A DNA stretch of 64,000 bases from Xanthomonas sp. Leaf148 (lineage in GTDB: Bacteria > Pseudomonadota > Gammaproteobacteria > Xanthomonadales > Xanthomonadaceae), in the NCBI RefSeq assembly GCF_001423585.1, contig NZ_LMOP01000009.1, positions 111,496 through 175,495 on the forward strand, written 5' to 3'. Of this stretch, positions 35,735 to 44,996 are shown piece by piece. The position numbers and the translations under genes are program-made. The notes beneath the pieces were generated by a model, which ran no database searches, was not told where the DNA came from, and worked only from the letters and a program-made list of their open reading frames with translations. Every line of letters begins with the position of its first letter. Within the stretch, counting starts at the first letter, position 1.

Positions 35735-36069
35735 GCGCGTCGCTGACACGGCCGCGGTTGCCGAACGGCGGCGCGGTCGTTGCTCGATTGGAATTCGCTC
35801 GATCCGCGTACGCGTTCTACGCGTGGGCGATGCTGCTCACGATGTGGGTCGCTCGACCCTCAGCGGCCACGGTTTTACTTCGGTCTGCGTGCCTGATGTA
35901 GCGCGTGTTCGGCAGCTAAGAACTACGGCGCGGTGCGCCAGATCGATGCAGCGACGCTGCGCATGCATGCATCACGCGCATGGCACGCCTTTAAGCGGCA
36001 GTGCACGATGGCCAGACATTTTCCTGCATCGGCTGCACGCTTTAACTGCGCAAGCAGCCGATGCCTGCG
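35735..36069. other. Intergenic region between gnd and the oxidoreductase
   Basis: The two flanking genes converge here. No terminator with a T-tract, repeat copy or credible gene was found in 335 bp. Confidence 0.4.
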
Positions 36070-37131
36070 TCATCGGAGCGTGCGCTCACCATCCAGCCAT
36101 TGCACCTGTCCGGTCGCAGCGCTGTGCTGCGCCAGTTCCAGCAAGCGCATGAGTTGCACCGCGTCTGCGCCATCGACCGGTGCCGGGCCGTTGCCTGCCA
36201 ACGCATCGCGGAAGGCGGCATAGCATTGCCGATAATCGCCGGGCAGGTTGTCGGGTTGATGGGTGTGTACGCGGCCCTCTTCGTCCACGCGGGTGAGCGT
36301 GCCCGGTAATGGGTCCACGCCCCAGCCAACCGTGCCAGGACGACGCCCGGCGCGCAGCTGGTCTTCCTGCGTGTCCAGGCCGTGCTTGAGATAACTGCCG
36401 CGCGTGCCGTGCACGGCAAACCGCAGGCGGTTGTCGGCGACCAGCGAGCCGGCATGCAGGATCACCCGCAGCCGCGGGTAATGCAGGGTGACGTGAAAAT
36501 AATCGTCGCTGCGCGCCTGGCTGCGCTGGCGCTGCAAATCCGCAGCGATCGCCTGCGGTGCGCCGAACAGTTGCAATGCCTGGTCGAGCAGGTGCGGGCC
36601 CAGGTCGTACCACAGGCCTGCGCCCGGGATATCGCTTTCGCGCCAGCGGTCGCGGACCTGCGGCCGATAACGGTCGAAGTGCGAATGAAACTCCACCACC
36701 TCGCCCAGTTGGCCTTCGTCGATCAGGCGGCGCACGGTCAGAAAGTCTGCGTCCCACCGTCGATTCTGGAACACGCTGATGACGCGGCCGGCTGCCGCGG
36801 CAGCGTCGACCATGGCACGCGCCTGCGCGGCATCCAGCGCAAAGGGTTTATCGACCAATACGTGCTTGCCCGCAGCCAGTGCCTGCAATGCGAATGGCGC
36901 ATGGGTCTGATTGGGTGTGGCAAGCACAACGGCGTCGAGTGCCGGGTCGGCCAGGGCACTGTCGAGGTCGGCAACGACGCTGATCTCCGGGAAATCGGCT
37001 TGCGCCTGTTGCGGTTTGGACGACACCACGCTGTGCAAGCGCAGGCCCGGCGTGCTGGCGATCAGCGGCGCATGGAAGGTGTGGCCGACATAGCCGTAGC
37101 CGACGACGGCCAGATTGAACGGTTTAGCCAT
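36070..37131 (-). CDS. Gfo/Idh/MocA-family oxidoreductase
   Basis: A 353-residue NAD(P)-dependent dehydrogenase. The Rossmann motif is AVVGYGYVGHTFHAP, followed by VVLATPNQTHA and the family-typical KHVLVDKPFAL, whose lysine is catalytic. FQNRRWDADF and GPHLLDQALQLFG belong to the substrate domain. Close relatives in other bacteria act on inositols or other sugars; the substrate is not predictable here. The start at 37131 (MAKPFNLAVV) puts the nucleotide fold at the N terminus. It is divergent from the BON-domain gene, sharing a 149-bp gap. Confidence 0.92.
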   Translation of the reverse strand: MAKPFNLAVVGYGYVGHTFHAPLIASTPGLRLHSVVSSKPQQAQADFPEISVVADLDSALADPALDAVVLATPNQTHAPFALQALAAGKHVLVDKPFALDAAQARAMVDAAAAAGRVISVFQNRRWDADFLTVRRLIDEGQLGEVVEFHSHFDRYRPQVRDRWRESDIPGAGLWYDLGPHLLDQALQLFGAPQAIAADLQRQRSQARSDDYFHVTLHYPRLRVILHAGSLVADNRLRFAVHGTRGSYLKHGLDTQEDQLRAGRRPGTVGWGVDPLPGTLTRVDEEGRVHTHQPDNLPGDYRQCYAAFRDALAGNGPAPVDGADAVQLMRLLELAQHSAATGQVQWLDGERTLR

Positions 37132-37280
37132 TGAAAACGGTTCATCGCAACGAACGAGGGAATCTGCATGGTATTGCACCCACCCGTGTGCGCGGGGTTC
37201 ACAACCTCTGCATGCAACGGTCACGTGTACGCGACGACCGCCGCCGCAAGCTGCAGCCACATTCAACGGGAGTGATTCGA

Positions 37281-37652
37281 ATGAAGAACATGATGCATGC
37301 ACGCAAGCTGTTGGCGCTGTCGTTGTCGCTCGGTCTGACCCTGGGTGCTTCGCAGGCATTTGCTGCGCCGCAGGACATGGGCGCGCACAAGGACCACGCC
37401 GCCGGCATGAATGAATCCAAGAAGCCGGTCACCGATACCTGGATCACCACCAAGGTCAAGGCCGATCTGCTCGCCACTGACAACGTGTCTGGCACCGACG
37501 TCAAGGTCGAGACCAAGAACGGTATCGTGATGTTGACCGGTTCGGTTGCGACCCAGGCTGAGCACGACAAGGCCGTGGCTGTTGCCAAGGGCATCGAAGG
37601 CGTCAAGAGCGTCAAGTCGACCGGCCTGAAGGTCGTCGCTGCGAAGATGTAA
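37281..37652 (+). CDS. Periplasmic BON-domain protein (OsmY-like)
   Basis: A 123-residue exported protein: signal peptide to about residue 28 (LGASQAFAA), a short charged linker and one BON domain (about 47-121; TDTWITTKVKADLLATDN, GIVMLTGSV, GVKSVKSTG). BON domains bind phospholipid or membrane surfaces, and OsmY-type proteins are stress-induced periplasmic chaperones. A GGGAG sequence lies 8 bp before the ATG. Single-gene unit closed by a strong terminator. Confidence 0.9.
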   Translation: MKNMMHARKLLALSLSLGLTLGASQAFAAPQDMGAHKDHAAGMNESKKPVTDTWITTKVKADLLATDNVSGTDVKVETKNGIVMLTGSVATQAEHDKAVAVAKGIEGVKSVKSTGLKVVAAKM

Positions 37653-37709
37653 TTGCAGCGGCAGCGAATGCTGGGCCAGCTGCGGCGAGGCAGTTGAACC
37701 GGGCACGAG

Positions 37710-37737
37710 GCGCACTCTACGGAGTGCGCTTTTTTTT
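37710..37737 (+). terminator. Rho-independent terminator of the BON-domain gene
   Basis: GCGCACTC and GAGTGCGC enclose TACG, followed by eight T residues. Confidence 0.95.
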
Positions 37738-38367
37738 GTGCGTCGTCAGGGAAGCCACTTGTCGGCATGCTCGCGCGATCAGCGCTGGAACGGTGGCTTG
37801 CTGTGCGGTGCTGGCAGGCGCTGATTCGCTTTACTGCCCAGCATCTGCTCGCTACGTTTTGTTGGCTACTTTGTTGGCGTAGCTTGTCGTCGTTAGATGC
37901 TCTGTGTGCCGGTGACGGACATCGACGCTTCGGTCACTGTCTACGGCGACGCATTGATTGGTATCCGATCATGCCGTCGACTTGGGATCATTGCAGCGGA
38001 CCTTGCCGTCTTCTGATGTGGATGGCGATGCCTTCGGTAGTGGCGGGGATCCGTACCTATCGACGCGCGATCGCATCAGGTGAGCGTCTATGCGTGGCAG
38101 CGCTCAGGATCGAACGTAGGCATGCAGCTGCTCAGTAGTGGTGTGGTGCGCCCCGTTGGGCTCGCCCAGGGCCCATCGGTCACCACGGCGCCGACAAACG
38201 GCGGCCTTCTCGCGCCATTTTCACCTTTGCTGCACTTATGATATGCCCATTCAGCTATGTCACGATGGCGGTGTCATGGGCTGAATCATTCATCTCGCTT
38301 GGGGTGTGATCGGAGACAATACCGACGCGTCTTTAGGCACGTGCAGCGAACGGATACAGACCTAGCA
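37738..38367. other. Long intergenic region upstream of the histidine kinase
   Basis: These 630 bp contain no gene I can support. An open frame at 37767-38138 encodes a Cys/Trp/Arg-rich product with no motif and no ribosome site, so it is left out. TATGATATGC near 38236 is AT-richer than its surroundings and may be part of the kinase operon promoter. Confidence 0.4.
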
Positions 38368-40179
38368 ATGCAGACAACGGTCCAAGCAGACAGATGGGAT
38401 CGCTGGCGCCTGCCCTTATTGGCGGTTGCCGTGTGCCTCATTGTGGTGGTGCCGTCGTTGCTGCTGCAGCAGATGGCGCGCAACGCCAATCAGGCGGCAG
38501 TGTGGGTGTCGCATAGCCAGGAAGTGCAGGAGACCGCGCAGCGGTTGGAAGCGGCAATGCGCGATACCGAATCGGCCGCGTTGATGCGCTCGCACGGCGT
38601 GGAGCGCCCGGCGTTGCTGGAACGCATGCGGCGTGGCCGTCGCGAGTCGCTGGCTGCGGTCGAGCGATTGATCGAACTGACCAAGGACAACCCGGCGCAG
38701 CAAGTGCGCATGGGGCGTATCCAGAGCACCATCGAGCGTCGGCTGTTGCTGGCCGAGCGGATTGCGGTGACCACCGGGCAGGCACAGATTCGCGCGCTGA
38801 TCGACGATATGACCTTGAACAACCCGATCCGTGTGCTGATCGATGAGTTGCAGGGTGCCGAGGGCCGGTTGCTGACCCTGCGCAACGCGCGCGCGGACAC
38901 CGAGCGCCTGCACTACGCGGTGCTGAGCTGGGCCGCGCTGGCCGTGCAGTTGCTCTTGCTGGCGACAGTGATCTGGTTGCTGCAGCGGCAGATCCGCCGC
39001 CGTCTCGCCGCCGAGCAGGAATATTTGCGTGCCAGCGGCCGTGCCAGTTCGGTGCTGCAGACTGTGCGCGAGCCGATCGTGTTGCTGGATACCAATCAAC
39101 GCATCGTGCTGCACAACCCCGCCTTCGCCGAGTTGTACGGCCTGGAGGAGCGCGGCAACGAATTGATGGCGCTGGAAGATGTGGGCGAGGGGGTCTGGCG
39201 CGATCCGCTGTTCCATCAGCGCCTGGCCGACGTATTGCTGCGTGGCCGCGAGCTGTGGGACTTCGAGCATGAGCAGCGCGCCGCCGATGGCGTGTTGCGC
39301 ACCATGCTGATCAACGCCCGCCGCATGCCGCTGCCCGACACCGTCGACGAAGACGTGGTACTGATGACGGTCAGCGACATCAGCCTGCAAAAGGCCTCGC
39401 AACTGCGCATCCAGGAGCTCAACCGGCAGATGGAGGGCAAGGTGGAGCAGGTGTCTGAGGTCAACCGCGAACTGGAAGCCTTCAGCTATTCGGTATCGCA
39501 CGACCTGCGCGCGCCGTTGCGCCACGTGGCCGGTTTTTCGGACAAGCTGGCGCGCCATCTTGGCGATGCGGCGGACGAAAAATCGCGTCACTACATGGAA
39601 GTGATCAGCTCCTCGGCGCGGCGCATGGCGTCGCTGATCGACGACCTGCTGGTGTATTCGCGCCTGGGTCGCAGCGCGTTGCGGCTGCAGGCGGTGGATA
39701 TGCAATCGCTGGTGGCCGAGACGCGTGCGATCCTGGATTCCAACGTGCAGAGCGAAAATACCGGCCACCGTGTGGACTGGCATGTCGCGCCGTTGCCGGT
39801 GCTGGTGGCCGACGAAAACATGATGCGCCAGCTGTGGATGAATCTGCTGGGCAACGCGGTCAAGTACAGCGCCAAGCGCGAGGTGGCCAGGATCGAGGTC
39901 AGCTACACGCCGATGGCCGACGGCGGCCATCAGTTCAGCGTGCGCGACAATGGCGCGGGCTTCGACATGGAGTACAGCGGCAAGTTGTTCGGCGTGTTCC
40001 AGCGCTTGCACAAGGCCAGCGAATACGCTGGCACCGGCATCGGTCTGGCCAGCGTGCGGCGTGTGTTGGCGCGTCATGGCGGCCGTATTTGGGCTGAAGG
40101 CGTCGTCGATGAAGGCGCCACGTTTTATTTCGAGCTTCCTCCCGCGCTTGAAGCGCCCAATCAAGAGTTCAGTGTATGA
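38368..40179 (+). CDS. Membrane sensor histidine kinase with PAS domain
   Basis: A 603-residue kinase. Two membrane helices (about 14-33 and 187-207) enclose an extracytoplasmic helical sensor of about 150 residues, like CHASE3-type domains. A PAS domain (about 225-345; SVLQTVREPIVLLDTNQRIV), a short coiled coil, the dimerisation/phosphoacceptor domain with H378 (SVSHDLRAPLRH) and the ATPase domain (NLLGNAVKYS, DNGAGFDMEY, GTGIGLASV) follow. The DHp-ATPase module resembles that of phytochrome-type kinases. It overlaps the next gene by 4 bp; together with two downstream regulators it forms a likely three-component phosphorelay. The signal is unknown. Confidence 0.92.
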   Translation: MQTTVQADRWDRWRLPLLAVAVCLIVVVPSLLLQQMARNANQAAVWVSHSQEVQETAQRLEAAMRDTESAALMRSHGVERPALLERMRRGRRESLAAVERLIELTKDNPAQQVRMGRIQSTIERRLLLAERIAVTTGQAQIRALIDDMTLNNPIRVLIDELQGAEGRLLTLRNARADTERLHYAVLSWAALAVQLLLLATVIWLLQRQIRRRLAAEQEYLRASGRASSVLQTVREPIVLLDTNQRIVLHNPAFAELYGLEERGNELMALEDVGEGVWRDPLFHQRLADVLLRGRELWDFEHEQRAADGVLRTMLINARRMPLPDTVDEDVVLMTVSDISLQKASQLRIQELNRQMEGKVEQVSEVNRELEAFSYSVSHDLRAPLRHVAGFSDKLARHLGDAADEKSRHYMEVISSSARRMASLIDDLLVYSRLGRSALRLQAVDMQSLVAETRAILDSNVQSENTGHRVDWHVAPLPVLVADENMMRQLWMNLLGNAVKYSAKREVARIEVSYTPMADGGHQFSVRDNGAGFDMEYSGKLFGVFQRLHKASEYAGTGIGLASVRRVLARHGGRIWAEGVVDEGATFYFELPPALEAPNQEFSV

Positions 40180-40616
40180 CCGCCATCCGTACCATTCTTC
40201 TGGCAGAAGACAGCCCGGCCGATGCCGAGATGGCAGTCGACGCCCTGCGCGACGCCCGTCTTGCCAACCCCATCGTGCACGTCGAAGACGGCGTGGAAGC
40301 CATGGATTACCTGCTGCGCCGCGGCGCCTATGCCAACCGCGAGGAAGGCCTGCCGGCGGTGCTGCTGCTGGACATCAAGATGCCGCGCCTGGATGGGCTG
40401 GAAGTGCTCAAGCAGGTGCGCAACGATGAGGCACTCAAGCGCCTTCCGGTGGTGATCCTGTCGTCTTCGCGCGAAGAGAGCGACCTTGCCCGCAGCTGGG
40501 ACCTGGGCGTCAATGCCTACGTGGTCAAGCCGGTGGATGTCGATCAGTTCTTTACTGCGGTCAAGACGCTCGGCACGTTCTGGGCGGTGATCAATCAGGC
40601 ACCGGAGCTGGACTGA
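40176..40616 (+). CDS. Single-domain response regulator (Rcp1-like)
   Basis: A 146-residue stand-alone receiver. Acidic residues are in LLAEDSPADAEMA, the phosphoacceptor is D66 (LLLDIKMPRLDG), and the conserved lysine is in YVVKPVDV. The insert between helix and strand (RRGAYANREEGLP) is typical of the Rcp1 class, which pairs with phytochrome-like kinases. It has no output domain, so it probably relays phosphate or acts by protein contact. Coupled to the kinase by ATGA and to the hybrid protein 3 bp downstream. Confidence 0.94.
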   Translation: MTAIRTILLAEDSPADAEMAVDALRDARLANPIVHVEDGVEAMDYLLRRGAYANREEGLPAVLLLDIKMPRLDGLEVLKQVRNDEALKRLPVVILSSSREESDLARSWDLGVNAYVVKPVDVDQFFTAVKTLGTFWAVINQAPELD

Positions 40617-40619
40617 CCC

Positions 40620-42122
40620 ATGCCGCATGAGGGTGGCAAACTGGAGCAGCTGAAGATCCTTCTGGTGGAAGATTCACCGGAAGATGCCGAGCTGTTGTCC
40701 GATCAGTTGCTCGATGCCGGCATCGATGCGGCGTTCGAGCGCGTGGACAGCGAGCCATCGCTGCGCAGCGCGCTGGAGGCGTTTCAGCCGGACATCGTGT
40801 TGTCGGATCTGAGCATGCCCGGATTTTCCGGCTACCAGGCACTGCGCCTGGTGCGTCAGAACGGCGCCACCCCCTTCATCTTCGTCTCCGGTACCATGGG
40901 GGAGGAGACCGCGGTCAAGGCGCTGCAGGACGGTGCCAACGACTACATCATCAAGCACAACCCCACGCGGCTGCCGAGCGCGGTGATGCGCGCCATCCGC
41001 GAGGCGCGTGCGGAGCTCGAGCGCCAGCGTGTGGAAAGCGAGCTGATGCGTGCGCAGCGACTGGAAAGCCTGGCGATGCTGGCGGCCGGCCTGAGCCACG
41101 ATCTGCGCAACATCCTGCAGCCGCTGCTGATCGTGCCCGACCTGCTGGCCGGGCGGACCGACGACCCGCAGCTGCGTCAGCTGGCCAATGTGGTGGCCGA
41201 ATGCGGCCGGCGCGGGCATGACATGGCCGAGTCGATGCTGTCGTTCGTGCGTGGCTCCAACAAGCCGCGCGAGCAAGTGTCCATCGCCAAACTGTTCCAG
41301 GCGGTGCAGATGCTGCTGCGGAGCAGCCTGCCCGATGGCGTGCGGCTGCAGATGGACATGATCGCCTCGGATCTGACCATCGAAGCCAACTACACCGAAT
41401 TGCAGCAGTGCTTGCTCAACCTGGGCTTGAACGCGATCCAGGCGATGCCCGGCGGCGGCACCCTGGTGCTGTCGGCCGATCGCTTTGATGCCACACGCGT
41501 GCGTATGAGCGTGGCCGACACCGGCGTGGGCATGACCGATGAAACGCGTGCTCGCCTGTTCAGTCCTTTTTTCACGACCAAGGCCGATGGCACCGGGTTG
41601 GGCCTGATTTCGTGCAAGCGCATCGTGGAAAGCTACGGTGGCAACATCCAGGTCGACAGCCGGCTGGGCGAAGGCACGCGCTTCGACATGATCGTGCCGA
41701 TGCGCGCGGCCTCGGTGAGCATTGCCGATACCGAACCGCCGCTGGCGCTGGGCCAGGGGCAGCGCATTCTGCTGGTGGATGGCGAAGCCACGCGGCTGTC
41801 GTTGCTGGGTAATGCGCTGTCCAGCCAGGGCTATCAGCCGCAGCTGGCCACCGATGGCGCCGCTGCGCTGCAACTGGTGCAGCAGCACGCGATGCCGGAT
41901 CTGGTGATCATCGACAGCGACATCATCTTGCTGTCGGCGGTGAGCGTGCTGCTGAGCATGCAGGAGCTGGGCTACCAGGGTCCGGCGATCGTGCTGGAAG
42001 ACGTCGGCGCGCCGCTGCAGCGTGCGCATTTTCCGCCCGACATCCCGGTGCACGTGTTGCGCAAACCGCTGGAAATGCGCCGTGTATTTCGCGCGGTAGC
42101 GCATGCGCTGGAAATGGCCTGA
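40620..42122 (+). CDS. Hybrid protein: receiver, histidine kinase, C-terminal receiver-like domain
   Basis: A 500-residue cytosolic protein. An N-terminal receiver (about 10-130, D63 in LSDLSMPG) is followed by a short coiled coil, a DHp helix with H160 (GLSHDLRNILQ) and the ATPase domain (LNLGLNAIQAMPGGG, ADTGVGMTDE, GTGLGLISCKRI). A C-terminal receiver-like domain (about 380-497) keeps a phosphoacceptor-position aspartate in VIIDSDII and a lysine in LRKPLEM. Its first acidic pair is weakened (LVDGEATR). With no membrane segment, it likely takes input from the upstream kinase and single receiver. No DNA-binding or GGDEF output is present. Confidence 0.92.
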   Translation: MPHEGGKLEQLKILLVEDSPEDAELLSDQLLDAGIDAAFERVDSEPSLRSALEAFQPDIVLSDLSMPGFSGYQALRLVRQNGATPFIFVSGTMGEETAVKALQDGANDYIIKHNPTRLPSAVMRAIREARAELERQRVESELMRAQRLESLAMLAAGLSHDLRNILQPLLIVPDLLAGRTDDPQLRQLANVVAECGRRGHDMAESMLSFVRGSNKPREQVSIAKLFQAVQMLLRSSLPDGVRLQMDMIASDLTIEANYTELQQCLLNLGLNAIQAMPGGGTLVLSADRFDATRVRMSVADTGVGMTDETRARLFSPFFTTKADGTGLGLISCKRIVESYGGNIQVDSRLGEGTRFDMIVPMRAASVSIADTEPPLALGQGQRILLVDGEATRLSLLGNALSSQGYQPQLATDGAAALQLVQQHAMPDLVIIDSDIILLSAVSVLLSMQELGYQGPAIVLEDVGAPLQRAHFPPDIPVHVLRKPLEMRRVFRAVAHALEMA

Positions 42123-42214
42123 GCCACGCACGCACGCGCGCTGCGCGTGCGCTGATGTACCTGCAGCGCGCAGCAACAGTTGACGCTGACGCCGGCCGCA
42201 TGCGCGAATACCGT

Positions 42215-42724
42215 ATGACCACCGTGCTACTCAGCCTCGGCAGCAATGTCCAGCCGACTCACTACCTGCGCTTGGCCGTCGCTGCCTTGCGCGCGCGCTT
42301 CGGCCAGCTCGACGTCTCCCCGGCGTATCGCACGCCGGCGGTGGGCTTCGATGGGCCGGACTTCGTCAACAACGCTGTGGCCTTGCAGACCGATCTGGAC
42401 CTGCATGCCCTCGACCAGTGGCTGCATGCGCTGGAAGACGCGCATGGTCGCGATCGCAGCGGGCCGCGTTTCAGCGACCGTACGCTGGATGTGGACGTGG
42501 TGTTTTTCGGCGATTGCATTGTCGAAGGCCCCGGGCATCTACGCATCCCGCGTCCCGAGCTCAAGCATGCCTTTGTGCTCAAGCCGCTGGCCGATATCGC
42601 GGCGGACTTTGTCGACCCGCTGAGCGGACGCACGCTTGCTGCGCTGTGGCAGGCGCATCCGCAGTACGGCAGCGCATTTGCGACAGTGCAGCTGGATGCG
42701 CCTGCGCTGAGTGCCGCGCAGTAG
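42215..42724 (+). CDS. folK: 6-hydroxymethyl-7,8-dihydropterin pyrophosphokinase
   Basis: FolK (169 residues) transfers pyrophosphate from ATP to 6-hydroxymethyl-7,8-dihydropterin in folate synthesis. The N terminus VLLSLGSNVQP, the loop FVNNAV and the metal/ATP region FSDRTLDVDVVFFGD followed by IPRPELKHAFVL identify it. Metal-binding aspartates of LDVD are present. The ATG at 42215 gives the usual length. A pteridine-reductase-like gene lies 282 bp downstream on the other strand, which supports a pterin/folate neighbourhood. Confidence 0.95.
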   Translation: MTTVLLSLGSNVQPTHYLRLAVAALRARFGQLDVSPAYRTPAVGFDGPDFVNNAVALQTDLDLHALDQWLHALEDAHGRDRSGPRFSDRTLDVDVVFFGDCIVEGPGHLRIPRPELKHAFVLKPLADIAADFVDPLSGRTLAALWQAHPQYGSAFATVQLDAPALSAAQ

Positions 42725-42865
42725 CGCAGCTGTGCAGTGCGGCTGGTCGTGCTGCAATGTCGTGGTGAAGAGATGTCAGTTCGGCGCAGATCGGCCTATG
42801 CGCTTCGCACGCCGATCGCTGACGATGCGCCTCACGTAGCGCGTGCGCTCGTGCGACGTCCGCTC

Positions 42866-42993
42866 TAGAGCGGCTGAAACAACGTAGCGAGTAGTCGTCA
42901 GACAGGTGTGGGCGGCGCACTCAGAACCGCAATGTACGAGTGGCACTACCGCACCGAGCATCGGCCGCGCGCCTGGCGGTGAGCACAGTCGTA
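42866..42993. repeat. Dispersed intergenic repeat, copy 2
   Basis: Second, more diverged copy of the sequence at 2548-2683, in the same orientation, between the convergent folK and SDR genes. Matching blocks are listed under copy 1. Confidence 0.6.
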
Positions 42994-43006
42994 TTGCTAG
43001 ATGCTC

Positions 43007-43744
43007 TCAGCTGAGCTGACGGCCGCCATCCACATGCAAGGTCTGGCCAGTGATGAAGCTGGCATCGTCCAGCAACCAACGCACCGCCTCGGCGATTTCT
43101 TCCGGCGTGCCGATGCGCGCCAGCGGCGTGCGGGCGAGCAGCGCCTGCTTGGCGTCGGATGATTTGCCTTCTTCCGGCCACAGAATGGCGCCGGGCGCGA
43201 CGGCGTTGACGCGGACCTGCGGTGCCAGCTCCAGCGCCAGCGAGCGGGTCAGCATCTCCAGCGCGCTCTTGGAGGCACCGTATAGCGGGTGGTTGCGCAT
43301 CGGCTGCTGTGCATGCAGGTCGGTGAGGTTGACGATGGCGCCGCGGTGCTGGCGCAGCTGCGCAGCAGCGGCCTGGGCAATGAAGAATGGTGCGCGTGCA
43401 TTGACCGCGAACAGCTCGTCCCACTGCGCCGGCGTGGCTTCGCCCACTGCGGTGGGGTAAAACGCCGAGGCGTTGTTGACCACGCCATCCAGGCGGCCGA
43501 ACGCGTCGATGCACGCGGCGACCAGTTGCGCCGGTGCGTGCGGCAGGCGCAGATCCGCGTGCAAGGCCTGCGCGCTGCCTGCGCGCTGCGCGCACAACTC
43601 GGCCACGCGTGCGCGCAGCGCGTCGGCGGACTGATGCGCATGCAGGGCAACGCGGTAGCCGGCGGCGTGCAGCGTGGTGGCGATCTGCGCGCCGATGCGG
43701 CGGCCTGCGCCAGTGATCAACACCACCTTGGAACTGTCTGTCAT
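43007..43744 (-). CDS. Pteridine reductase-like short-chain dehydrogenase
   Basis: A 245-residue SDR enzyme. The cofactor loop is TGAGRRIG; the doubled arginine replacing the usual glycine is characteristic of NADPH-dependent pteridine reductases (PTR1/FolM type). The catalytic tyrosine and lysine are in LYGASKSALEM, and NNASAFYPTAVGE matches pteridine reductases. It probably reduces dihydrobiopterin or dihydrofolate; folK nearby supports this. The start at 43744 gives a normal length. Divergent from the MidA-type methyltransferase with 67 bp between starts. Confidence 0.85.
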   Translation of the reverse strand: MTDSSKVVLITGAGRRIGAQIATTLHAAGYRVALHAHQSADALRARVAELCAQRAGSAQALHADLRLPHAPAQLVAACIDAFGRLDGVVNNASAFYPTAVGEATPAQWDELFAVNARAPFFIAQAAAAQLRQHRGAIVNLTDLHAQQPMRNHPLYGASKSALEMLTRSLALELAPQVRVNAVAPGAILWPEEGKSSDAKQALLARTPLARIGTPEEIAEAVRWLLDDASFITGQTLHVDGGRQLS

Positions 43745-43811
43745 GACGTACTCGCTCGGCGTTGCAAAGGGCTCGGCTATCCTGTGCATTGTCCCCGCAA
43801 CCGGTGCCCGC

Positions 43812-44996
43812 ATGCACGCCGACCTCCCCACCCCCGATTCGGACGCGCTGGCGCACAGCGACCGACTGGCTGCGCATGTGCGCGCCGAAATCCAGGCCGC
43901 CGGCGGTGCGATCCCGTTTTCGCGTTTCATGGAGCTGGCGTTGTATGCACCGGGCCTTGGCTATTACAGCGCCGGGTCGAGCAAGTTCGGTGAAGCCGGC
44001 GACTTCGTCACCGCGCCCGAGCTCGGCCCGTTGTTTGCGGCCACCGTGTCCGGTGCGCTGGCACCGGTGCTGCAGCAGCTGGGGCCGCAGGCGCGCATGC
44101 TGGAAGTGGGGGGCGGCAGTGGCGCATTTGCCGAAGTCATGCTCAAGCGGCTGCTGGAGCTGGATGCATTGCCCGAGCGTTACGCGATTCTCGAACCCAG
44201 TGCGGACCTGCGCGAGCGTCAGCGCGAGCGCCTGGGGCGCAGCCTGATACCGCCGGTATTCGATCTGGTCGAATGGCTGGATGGCCCGTTCCCGGACGAT
44301 TGGGACGGCGTGCTGTTCGCCAACGAGGTGATCGATGCGCTGCCCACGCCGCGCTTTGCAATCCGTGAGGGCGAGGTCTACGAAGAAACCGTGGTGCTCG
44401 ATGCGCAGCAGCAATTTGCGCGTGGCGAGCAGCCGGCCGATGCGTTGTTGAGCGCGGCAGTGCGGCATCTGGAGCGCTATCTCGATCAGCCCTTCGCCGA
44501 TGGCTATCGCTCCGAGTTGCTGCCGCAGCTGCCGTACTGGATCCAGGCGGTGGCCGGCGGCCTGAAGCGCGGTGCGATGGTGTTCGTCGACTACGGTTAT
44601 CCGCGCGGCGAGTTCTATCGCGCGCAGCGCGAGGATGGCACTTTGCGTGCGTTCTATCGCCATCGCATGCATGAGGACCTATATCGCTGGCCCGGCCTGC
44701 AGGATCTGACCGCGTCGGTGGATTTCACCGCGCTGGCGGAGGCCGGTACCGGTGCCGGTTTTGAGCTGGCGGGTTACTGCACGCAGGCGAGTTTCCTGCT
44801 GGGCAACGGCCTGGACGCGTTGCTGACGCAGGCCGATACGCGCACCGATGAAGTGGGGCGCATGCGTCTGCGCGAGCAGATCAAGCGGCTGACCTTGCCC
44901 AGCGAGATGGGCGAGCGGTTCCAGGTGATGGGCTTCGCGCGCGATGTGGATATTGCGCCCGCATTTCTGGCCGGCGATCTCACATGGCGGCTGTAA
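43812..44996 (+). CDS. SAM-dependent methyltransferase, MidA/NDUFAF7 family
   Basis: A 394-residue protein of the DUF185 family. Motifs include FMELALYAPGLGYY, GDFVTAPELGPLFA, the SAM-binding MLEVGGGSGAFAEVM and VLFANEVIDALPT. The eukaryotic member methylates an arginine of a respiratory complex I subunit; bacterial targets are unknown. The frame is open upstream to 43674, but 43812 gives the usual N terminus and avoids overlap with the divergent SDR start. Coupled by a 13-bp overlap to the VanZ-like gene. Confidence 0.88.
   Translation: MHADLPTPDSDALAHSDRLAAHVRAEIQAAGGAIPFSRFMELALYAPGLGYYSAGSSKFGEAGDFVTAPELGPLFAATVSGALAPVLQQLGPQARMLEVGGGSGAFAEVMLKRLLELDALPERYAILEPSADLRERQRERLGRSLIPPVFDLVEWLDGPFPDDWDGVLFANEVIDALPTPRFAIREGEVYEETVVLDAQQQFARGEQPADALLSAAVRHLERYLDQPFADGYRSELLPQLPYWIQAVAGGLKRGAMVFVDYGYPRGEFYRAQREDGTLRAFYRHRMHEDLYRWPGLQDLTASVDFTALAEAGTGAGFELAGYCTQASFLLGNGLDALLTQADTRTDEVGRMRLREQIKRLTLPSEMGERFQVMGFARDVDIAPAFLAGDLTWRL

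Noticed and set aside
35794..35819. PIP-box-like TTCGC...TTCTA after gnd
   Set aside because: The spacer is 16 bp, the second half is TTCTA rather than TTCGB, and no gene starts downstream on that strand.
37767..38138. Possible small gene of 123 codons before the histidine kinase
   Set aside because: It has no ribosome site and no motif, and its composition (Cys, Trp, Arg) is unlike neighbouring proteins.
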